64,000 bases of DNA from Stutzerimonas azotifigens DSM 17556. Its GTDB lineage: Bacteria > Pseudomonadota > Gammaproteobacteria > Pseudomonadales > Pseudomonadaceae. The stretch spans positions 17,261 to 81,260 of the forward strand of contig NZ_AUDU01000045.1 of assembly GCF_000425625.1 (NCBI RefSeq), in the 5' to 3' direction. Below are positions 57,661 through 64,000 of this stretch, piece by piece. Both the position numbers and the translations under genes were made by a program. Numbering within the stretch: position 1 is the first letter of the stretch; each line of letters starts with the position of its first letter. The notes beneath the pieces were generated by a model. The model had not been told where the DNA came from. It ran no database searches and saw nothing but the letters and a program-made list of their open reading frames with translations.

Positions 57661-60180
57661 ATGGCCGACTGGCAAACGCTCGATCCCGAGGCCGCTCGTG
57701 AAGCGGAAAAATACGAAAACCCGATCCCCAGCCGCGAGCTGATCCTCAAGCATCTGAGCGAGCGCGGGGCCCCTGCCAGCCGGGAACAACTGGTCGAGGA
57801 GTTCGGCCTCACGACCGAAGACGATATCGAAGCCCTGCGCCGGCGCCTGCGGGCCATGGAGCGCGACGGCCAGCTGATCTACACCCGGCGCGGCGCCTAT
57901 GCCCCGGTGGACAAGCTGGATCTGGTGCGCGGACGCATCAGCGGCCACCGCGATGGCTTCGGTTTCCTCATTCCCGACGACGGCAGCGACGACCTCTTCC
58001 TCAGTCCGGCGCAGATGCGCCTGGTGTTCGACGGCGACCGCTGCCTGGCCCGCGTCTCCGGCGTCGACCGCCGCGGCCGGCGCGAGGGGGCGATCGTCGA
58101 GGTGCTCAGCCGCGCCCACGAGACGGTGGTCGGTCGCTACTATGAGGAGAGCGGCGTCGGCTTCGTGGTCGCCGACAACCCCAAGATGCAGCAGGAGGTG
58201 CTGGTCACTCCGGGGCGCGCGCTGGACGCCCGCCCGGGGCAGTTCGTCGAGATCCGCATCACCCACTGGCCGACGCCGCGCTTCCAGCCGCAGGGCGACA
58301 TCGTCGAGGTGATCGGCAACTACATGGCGCCGGGCATGGAGATCGACGTGGCGCTGCGCAGCTTCGACATCCCGCACGTCTGGCCCGAGGCGGTGGTCGA
58401 CGAAGCGGCGAAGCTCAAGCCCGAGGTGGACGAGAAGGACAAGGCGCGCCGGGTCGACCTGCGTCACCTGCCTTTCGTCACCATCGACGGCGAGGATGCC
58501 CGCGACTTCGACGACGCCGTGTATTGCGAGAAGCCTGGCGGCTGGCAGCGGCTGACCGGCGGGTTCCGCCTGTTCGTGGCGATCGCCGACGTGTCGCACT
58601 ACGTCAAGGTCGGCTCGGCGCTCGACGAGGAGGCGCGCAACCGCGGCAATTCGGTGTACTTCCCGGAGCGGGTGGTGCCGATGCTGCCGGAGGTCCTGTC
58701 CAACGGACTGTGCTCGTTGAACCCGCAGGTCGACCGCCTGGCGATGGTCTGCGAGATGACGCTGTCCAAGTCCGGGAGCATGACCGACTACAAATTCTAC
58801 GAGGCGGTCATCCATTCCCACGCGCGGCTGACCTACAACAAGGTCAGCTGCATCCTGGAGCAGCCCCGCTCGGCCGAGGGGCGCCGGCTGCGCGAGCAGT
58901 ACGACGAAGTGATGCCCAACCTCAAGCAGTTGCACGCGCTGTTCAAGGTACTGCTCAAGGCGCGGCACGTCCGCGGCGCGATCGATTTCGAGACGCAGGA
59001 AACCCGCATCGTCTTCGGCGAAGGCCGCAAGATCGCCGAGATCCGCCCGACGCAGCGCAACGATGCGCACCGGCTGATCGAGGAGTGCATGCTCTGCGCC
59101 AACGTGGCGACCGCGAAGTTCCTCCAGCAACACGAGATTCCCGCGCTGTACCGCGTTCACGAAGGGCCGCCGGTCGAGCGCCTGGAGAAGCTGCGCGCCT
59201 TCCTCGCCGAGCTCGGGCTGTCGCTGCACCGCGGCAAGGACGGCCCGACGCCGAAGGACTACCTGGCCCTGCTGGAAAGCATCCGCGAGCGCCCGGACTT
59301 CCACCTGATCCAGACGGTGATGCTGCGCTCGCTGAGCCAGGCGGTGTACAGCACCGAGAACCAGGGGCACTTCGGCCTCAACTACGAGGCCTACACCCAC
59401 TTCACCTCGCCCATCCGCCGCTATCCCGACCTGCTGGTGCATCGCGCCATCCGCAGCGTAATCCGCTCCAAGCGGGAGACGCCCCACGTGGTCCGCGCCG
59501 GCGCGGCGGCGATGCCCAAGGCGCGCATCTATCCCTACGACGAGGCGTCGCTCGAGCAGCTCGGCGAGCAGTGCTCGATGACCGAGCGGCGTGCCGACGA
59601 GGCCACGCGCGACGTGGTGAACTGGCTCAAGTGCGAGTTCATGAAGGACCGCGTCGGCGGGACCTTCCCCGGCGTGATCACCGCGGTGACCGGCTTCGGC
59701 CTGTTCGTCGAGCTGACCGACATCTATGTCGAGGGGCTGGTGCACGTCACCGCGCTGCCGGGCGATTACTACCACTTCGACCCGCTGCACCACCGCCTGA
59801 GCGGCGAGCGCAGCGGGCGCAGCTTCCGCCTCGGCGACACCGTCGAGGTGCGGGTGATGCGCGTCGACCTGGACGAACGGAAGATCGACTTCGAGCTGTT
59901 CGAGCGCGTCGTGCCCAAGGAAACGGGCGAGGCCCGCTCGCCGCGTCGCTCCGCCGATGGCAAGCGCCGGGGCAAGGCCGCGGACGATTCGGCCGCGCCG
60001 GCCGACGTGAGCAGGAGTCGCGAGCTCAAGCAGGCGCTGCTCGACGAGGCCAAGCGGGCCAAGCCCGCGGCCAAGGGCCGCGCGTCCTCGGGCAAGCGCG
60101 CCGATGGCAGTCGCCGCGACACCGGCGCCGAGCGGGACGCGGGCCCGGCCAAGCCGAGAAAGCGCAAGGCCAAATCATGA
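57661..60180 (+). CDS. rnr: Ribonuclease R
   Basis: A processive 3' to 5' exoribonuclease that degrades structured RNA and takes part in tmRNA-dependent decay. The 839 residues comprise an N-terminal winged helix, cold-shock domains with ISGHRDGFGFLIPDDGSDDL, the RNB catalytic domain with the aspartates in TIDGEDARDFDDAV, an S1 domain near 640-725 and a basic lysine-rich tail. It overlaps rlmB by four bases (ATGA). Confidence 0.97.
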   Translation: MADWQTLDPEAAREAEKYENPIPSRELILKHLSERGAPASREQLVEEFGLTTEDDIEALRRRLRAMERDGQLIYTRRGAYAPVDKLDLVRGRISGHRDGFGFLIPDDGSDDLFLSPAQMRLVFDGDRCLARVSGVDRRGRREGAIVEVLSRAHETVVGRYYEESGVGFVVADNPKMQQEVLVTPGRALDARPGQFVEIRITHWPTPRFQPQGDIVEVIGNYMAPGMEIDVALRSFDIPHVWPEAVVDEAAKLKPEVDEKDKARRVDLRHLPFVTIDGEDARDFDDAVYCEKPGGWQRLTGGFRLFVAIADVSHYVKVGSALDEEARNRGNSVYFPERVVPMLPEVLSNGLCSLNPQVDRLAMVCEMTLSKSGSMTDYKFYEAVIHSHARLTYNKVSCILEQPRSAEGRRLREQYDEVMPNLKQLHALFKVLLKARHVRGAIDFETQETRIVFGEGRKIAEIRPTQRNDAHRLIEECMLCANVATAKFLQQHEIPALYRVHEGPPVERLEKLRAFLAELGLSLHRGKDGPTPKDYLALLESIRERPDFHLIQTVMLRSLSQAVYSTENQGHFGLNYEAYTHFTSPIRRYPDLLVHRAIRSVIRSKRETPHVVRAGAAAMPKARIYPYDEASLEQLGEQCSMTERRADEATRDVVNWLKCEFMKDRVGGTFPGVITAVTGFGLFVELTDIYVEGLVHVTALPGDYYHFDPLHHRLSGERSGRSFRLGDTVEVRVMRVDLDERKIDFELFERVVPKETGEARSPRRSADGKRRGKAADDSAAPADVSRSRELKQALLDEAKRAKPAAKGRASSGKRADGSRRDTGAERDAGPAKPRKRKAKS

Positions 60181-60929
60181 GCGCGCTGGAAAAGGTCTTC
60201 GGCGTGCATGCGGTCGAGGCGCTGCTGCACCATCACCCCAGGCGCGTGAAGCGCATCTGGCTGGCGGAAGGGCGGGCCGATCCACGGGCGCAGCGCCTGA
60301 TCGAGCTGGCGTCCCACGCCCGCGTCGAGGTGCTGCAGGGCGACCGCCGGGAAATGGACACCTGGGTCGAGGGCGTGCATCAGGGCGTTGTCGCGGAGGT
60401 CAGCCCGAGCCAGGTGTGGGGCGAGCCGATGCTCGACGAGCTGCTCGACCGCAGCGAGGCGCCGCCCCTGCTGCTGGTGCTCGACGGGGTGACCGATCCG
60501 CACAACCTTGGTGCCTGCCTGCGCACCGCGGATGCCGCCGGCGTGCTCGCGGTGATCGTGCCGAAGGACAAGTCGGCTACGCTCAACGCCACGGTGCGCA
60601 AGGTCGCCTGCGGCGCCGCCGAGGTGGTGCCGCTGGTGGCGGTGACCAACCTCGCGCGTACGCTGGAGAAGCTGCAGCAGCGCGGCCTGTGGATCGTCGG
60701 TACCGCCGGCGAGGCCGAGCAGATGCTCTACGACCAGGACCTGAGCGGGCCGATCGCGCTGGTGATGGGCGCCGAGGGCAAGGGCATGCGCCGGCTGACC
60801 CGCGAACACTGCGATTTCCTGGTGCGGCTGCCGATGGCCGGTAGTGTCAGTAGCCTCAACGTCTCGGTCGCGACGGGTGTCTGCCTGTTCGAGGCGCTGC
60901 GCCAGCGGCGGGCGACGGCCGGCGTTTAG
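60177..60929 (+). CDS. rlmB: 23S rRNA (guanosine-2'-O-)-methyltransferase RlmB
   Basis: A SpoU-family enzyme that methylates G2251 of 23S rRNA (E. coli numbering). Its 250 residues include the N-terminal L30e-like domain (EKVFGVHAVEALL) and the knotted SPOUT catalytic domain with LDGVTDPHNLGACLRTADA, VMGAEGKGMRRL and MAGSVSSLNVSVATGVCLFE. Downstream of rnr in the usual arrangement. Confidence 0.97.
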   Translation: MSALEKVFGVHAVEALLHHHPRRVKRIWLAEGRADPRAQRLIELASHARVEVLQGDRREMDTWVEGVHQGVVAEVSPSQVWGEPMLDELLDRSEAPPLLLVLDGVTDPHNLGACLRTADAAGVLAVIVPKDKSATLNATVRKVACGAAEVVPLVAVTNLARTLEKLQQRGLWIVGTAGEAEQMLYDQDLSGPIALVMGAEGKGMRRLTREHCDFLVRLPMAGSVSSLNVSVATGVCLFEALRQRRATAGV

Positions 60930-61170
60930 CCTAGGGTCTGCTGTTGCCATTTCGCGCGCGCGGCAACGCGGCTCGTGACGAAACGGCAACATACCCTAAC
61001 CAGTTGCGCCGGCTCGGAAACCGAATCCGACGTCTGCTGTCAACCGGCGGCTGGTCGGCGTAGCCGGCCGCTACAACACGACAAGAAACGGCCGCGCAAG
61101 GCGCGTGGTCGGCACGGCGGCTGGTCACGCGCTCGCCCGCGGCGAGCCAGGCGCGCACCATGGAGGTTTC

Positions 61171-63324
61171 ATGCAACGCCCTTCCTTCGAGAGCCTGTTC
61201 CGGCTTTCTCCGAACGCCTATGTGCTGCTCGATCGCGACCTGGTCATCCTCGATGCCAATCAGGCCTATCTGACGCTGCTCGGGCGGGCGCTCGACGAAA
61301 TCCAGGGACGGCGTCTGCACGAGGCCTTCGCCGCCGACCCGATGCAGCCCGAATCCACCCGGGTGGGCGAGCTGCTGGCGTCCTTCGAGCGGGTGCTGAC
61401 CCGCAAGGCGGTGGATACCCTGCCGGTGATCCGCTATTCCATCGCCCGCGAGACGCCGCAGGGCCCGGTGCGCGAGGACCGCTACTGGAGCGCGACGCAC
61501 ACGCCGCTGTTCGACGAGCGCGGCGAGGTGAGCGCGATCCTCCAGCACACCGTCGACATCACCGAGCTGCACACGCTCAGGCAGGCCGCGGAACGTCCCG
61601 GCGGGCAGCCGCGCCAGCAGCTCGAGGAGGGCGTGCTGTCCAGGGCCAGGCTCTGGCAGGACGAGGGCAACCAGTTGCGCCGCCTGTTCGCCCAGGCGCC
61701 CGGGTTCGTCTGCTTCCTGCGTGGCCCCGAGCATGTCTTCGAGCTGGTGAACGAGGCCTATCAGCAACTGGTCGGCGGCGCGCGTGCGCTGCTCGGCCGC
61801 CCGGTGCGCGAGGCGCTTCCCGAAACCGGCGGGCAGGGCTTCAACGAGCTGCTCGACCGGGTCTACCGGACCGGCCAGCCGTTCATCGGCCGCGGCATGC
61901 GGGTGATGCTGCAGCGCACGCCCGGTGCGCCGATGGAGGAGTCGTTCGTCGATTTCATCTACCAGCCGATCGTCGAGGACGACGGCCGGGTGTCCGGCAT
62001 CTTCGTGCTGGGCAACGACGTGACCGAACAGCAGCGCGCGCAGCAGGAACTGGTGACCTACCGCGAGCACCTGGAGCAACTGGTGCAGGAGCGCACCGGC
62101 GAGCTGACCCGCAGCGAGGCCGAGCGGCGCATTGCCGAGCAGGCCCTGCTGCAGGCGCAGAAGCTCGAGGCGGTGGGCAAGCTCACCGGCGGCGTGGCGC
62201 ACGATTTCAACAACATGCTGCAGATCATCGGCGGTAACCTGCAGCTGTTGCGGCGCAACCTGCGCGGCGACGAGGTGGCCGAGCGGCGCCTGGAGTCGGC
62301 GGTGAGCGCCGTCGAGAAGGGCGCGCGGATGGCGACCCAGCTGCTCGCCTTCGCCAGCCGTCAGCGGCTGCTGCCGCAGGCCGCGCGGCTCGACGAACTG
62401 CTCGGGCGCATGTCCGAACTGCTGGCCAGCTCGCTGGGGCAGCGCATCGAGGTGGAGCTGCGCGTGCAGCAGCAGCCGTGGCCGGTGTTCGTCGACGTTG
62501 GGCACCTGGAGAGCGCCATCCTCAACCTCGCGGTCAACGCTCGCGAGGCCATGGGCGGCGAAGGGCGGCTGACCATCAGCCTGTCGAACCAGACGCTGGA
62601 CGAGCGTGCGGTGCTCGGCCAGCCGGGTGCCGAGCCGGGCGACTACGTGATGCTGGGCGTGCGCGACGAGGGCTGCGGCATGACGTCCGAGGTGCAGGCG
62701 CGCGCCTTCGAGCCGTTCTTCACCACCCGGCGCGGGGCCGGCACTTCCGGGCTGGGGTTGAGCATGGTGTACGGCTTCGTCAAGCAGAGCGGCGGCTTCA
62801 TCGTGCTCGAGAGCGAGGCGGGCCAGGGCACCCAGGTACGCATCTGCCTGCCGCGCTACCACGGCGAGGAAGGTGCGGCGCCGAGCGATGCGCCGACCGA
62901 CCGCGAGCCGGCGAGCCAGGCGCCGGTGCCGGCGAACGAGCCGTCGGCGGAGGAAGAAGGAGGGCTGCGCATCCTGTTCGTCGAGGACGACCCGACGCTG
63001 CGCATGCTGACCGGCGAGGTGATGACCGAACTCGGACACGAGGTGAGCCTCAGCGAGTCGGCCGAGGAGGCGCTCGCCGCCCTGGCGCAGGAGCCCTTCG
63101 ACGTGCTCTTCACCGACGTCGGCCTGTCGGGCATGAGCGGCATCGACCTGGTGCGCGAGGCCAAGGCGCGTCACCCGTCGCTCGACGTGGTGATCGCCTC
63201 GGGCTACATCGTCGATGCGGCCGAGGTCGGCGTGCAGCCGCTGCACACCATGCTCAAGCCCTACGACATCCACCGGGTGCGCGACGTGTTGGCCGGCATC
63301 CAGGCGCGCCGCGAGGGGCGCTGA
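61171..63324 (+). CDS. Hybrid sensor histidine kinase with two PAS domains and a receiver domain
   Basis: A 717-residue soluble protein with no membrane segment, so it should sense an intracellular signal. PAS 1 lies at about 5-130 and PAS 2 at 165-295, followed by a coiled coil (290-340), HisKA with the phospho-histidine H344 (VAHDFNNML), HATPase_c (NLAVNARE, DEGCGM, GTSGLGLSMVYGF) and a receiver with D649 (FTDVGLSG). GGAGG stands before ATG 61171. Its partner regulator is not nearby. Function unknown. Confidence 0.9.
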   Translation: MQRPSFESLFRLSPNAYVLLDRDLVILDANQAYLTLLGRALDEIQGRRLHEAFAADPMQPESTRVGELLASFERVLTRKAVDTLPVIRYSIARETPQGPVREDRYWSATHTPLFDERGEVSAILQHTVDITELHTLRQAAERPGGQPRQQLEEGVLSRARLWQDEGNQLRRLFAQAPGFVCFLRGPEHVFELVNEAYQQLVGGARALLGRPVREALPETGGQGFNELLDRVYRTGQPFIGRGMRVMLQRTPGAPMEESFVDFIYQPIVEDDGRVSGIFVLGNDVTEQQRAQQELVTYREHLEQLVQERTGELTRSEAERRIAEQALLQAQKLEAVGKLTGGVAHDFNNMLQIIGGNLQLLRRNLRGDEVAERRLESAVSAVEKGARMATQLLAFASRQRLLPQAARLDELLGRMSELLASSLGQRIEVELRVQQQPWPVFVDVGHLESAILNLAVNAREAMGGEGRLTISLSNQTLDERAVLGQPGAEPGDYVMLGVRDEGCGMTSEVQARAFEPFFTTRRGAGTSGLGLSMVYGFVKQSGGFIVLESEAGQGTQVRICLPRYHGEEGAAPSDAPTDREPASQAPVPANEPSAEEEGGLRILFVEDDPTLRMLTGEVMTELGHEVSLSESAEEALAALAQEPFDVLFTDVGLSGMSGIDLVREAKARHPSLDVVIASGYIVDAAEVGVQPLHTMLKPYDIHRVRDVLAGIQARREGR

Positions 63325-63462
63325 GCGCGTCGCGACGCTCCGTCGGATTGCCCCGGCCCGGCTTGCGCCGCCGGGGTGCCTTCTCTAGAATTGCGCCCCT
63401 TGCCTGAAGGGCAGGCCGCGATGTGCTCGGCCCGCGGCAAGATAACGAAAAATTCACTCCTT

Positions 63463-63485
63463 GCCTGACCGCATCGTCGGCAGGC
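63463..63485 (+). promoter_or_regulatory. Candidate rpsF leader hairpin
   Basis: A stem formed by GCCTG (63463-63467) and CAGGC (63481-63485) with an inner CCG/CGG pair and a six-base loop lies just before the AAGGAG ribosome site of rpsF. Leaders of rpsF in many bacteria carry an S6:S18-binding structure with an essential CCG. The resemblance here is partial. Confidence 0.35.
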
Positions 63486-63506
63486 TGCAACCCGTAAGGA
63501 GCATCT

Positions 63507-63929
63507 ATGCGTCATTACGAAATCATCTTCCTGGTTCACCCGGACCAGAGCGAGCAGGTCGGCGGCATGGTGGAGCGCTACACCAAGCTGATCGAAGAAG
63601 ACGGTGGCAAGATCCATCGTCTGGAAGACTGGGGCCGTCGTCAGCTGGCTTACGCCATCAACAACGTGCACAAGGCGCACTACGTCATGCTGAACGTCGA
63701 GTGCACCGGCAAGGCCCTGGCCGAACTGGAAGACAACTTCCGCTACAACGACGCCGTCATCCGCAACCTGGTCATCCGTCGCGACGAGGCCATCACCGGC
63801 CAGTCCGAAATGCTCAAGGCTGAGGAAAACCGCAGCGAGCGCCGTGAGCGCCGTGATCGCCCCGACAGCGCCGACAATGCCTCTGGCAATGACGGCGAAG
63901 GCGGCGACAAGAACAGCGCTGACGAGTAA
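63507..63929 (+). CDS. rpsF: 30S ribosomal protein S6
   Basis: A 140-residue small-subunit protein that pairs with S18 on the platform. [18 protein letters not shown] and [13 protein letters not shown] are typical. The C-terminal 35 residues are rich in Asp, Glu, Arg and Asn, as in other gammaproteobacterial S6 proteins with glutamate-modified tails. First gene of rpsF-rpsR, with rpsR 28 bases on. Confidence 0.98.
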   Translation: MRHYEIIFLVHPDQSEQVGGMVERYTKLIEEDGGKIHRLEDWGRRQLAYAINNVHKAHYVMLNVECTGKALAELEDNFRYNDAVIRNLVIRRDEAITGQSEMLKAEENRSERRERRDRPDSADNASGNDGEGGDKNSADE

Positions 63930-63957
63930 TCCACGGTTTTATTGAGGAGCCTGATCC

Positions 63958-64000
63958 ATGGCACGTTTTTTCCGTCGTCGTAAGTTTTGCCGCTTCACCG
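63958..64000 (+). CDS. rpsR: 30S ribosomal protein S18, 5' part
   Basis: Only the first 14 codons (MARFFRRRKFCRFT) are in the window; the rest lies beyond its end. The start matches S18 and the position after rpsF is as expected. TTGAGGAGCC provides the ribosome site. Confidence 0.93.
   Translation, partial: MARFFRRRKFCRFT

Overview
The window is GC-rich bacterial chromosome from a gammaproteobacterium of the Pseudomonadaceae (Pseudomonas sensu lato or a close relative such as Stutzerimonas, Metapseudomonas or Azotobacter). The reasons are the gene orders lytic transglycosylase-arfA-holA-lptE-leuS, xseB-ispA, ribC-ribBX-ribH-nusB-thiL-pgpA and miaA-hfq-hflX-hflK-hflC-hisZ-purA-tRNA-Leu-rnr-rlmB-rpsF-rpsR, the nirBD operon followed by a serine/threonine kinase gene, and many dispersed palindromic (REP-type) repeats. 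No phage, insertion sequence or CRISPR array is visible.

Layout. 1-274: short tandem and inverted repeats. 275-6305 (minus strand): peptidoglycan, ribosome-rescue, replication, outer-membrane and translation genes ending in leuS. 6560-7836 (plus): a zinc-ribbon protein and a YdcF-type membrane protein. 7843-12376 (minus): a single-chain acyl-CoA carboxylase, then ispA and xseB. 12490-15585 (minus): a very large penicillin-binding protein with a degenerate glycosyltransferase motif. 16237-20997 (plus): a four-gene operon of MBOAT acyltransferase, FkbH-like protein, acyl carrier protein and membrane-anchored SGNH-like protein. It has the layout of a Dlt system with a glyceryl-ACP loader in place of the D-alanine ligase, and it is the best candidate here for an undescribed system. 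21049-23309 (minus): a SAF-domain oxidoreductase and an orphan RmlD-like reductase.

23721-29570 (plus): assimilatory nitrite reduction (nirB, nirD, a formate/nitrite channel and a PP2C-kinase fusion). Its leader has a sigma-54 promoter, two hexaloop hairpins of the ANTAR (NasT) type and a terminator that overlaps the second hairpin. 29975-34346 (minus): an ECF sigma factor and anti-sigma pair upstream of DUF305, beta-propeller, DUF2946 and PCu(A)C copper-chaperone genes. The sigma gene and the DUF305 gene carry the same promoter motif (GGAAT, 16 bases, CGTC). 34462-39004: ppa, then a molybdenum aldehyde oxidase (paoABC). 39402-43329: an MFS transporter, a thioesterase, rlmG and fpr.

43374-48330 (plus): an FMN riboswitch leads the riboflavin operon, which is interrupted by three exact-period 100-bp repeats, and continues through nusB, thiL and pgpA. 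48391-64000 (plus apart from two tRNA-Leu genes): a retropepsin-like protease, then the RNA-metabolism and purine block miaA to rlmB, a hybrid sensor kinase, and rpsF-rpsR, with rpsR cut by the window edge. Several blocks that lie apart in the reference P. aeruginosa genome are joined here, and usual neighbours (dxs beside ispA, mutL beside miaA) are absent.
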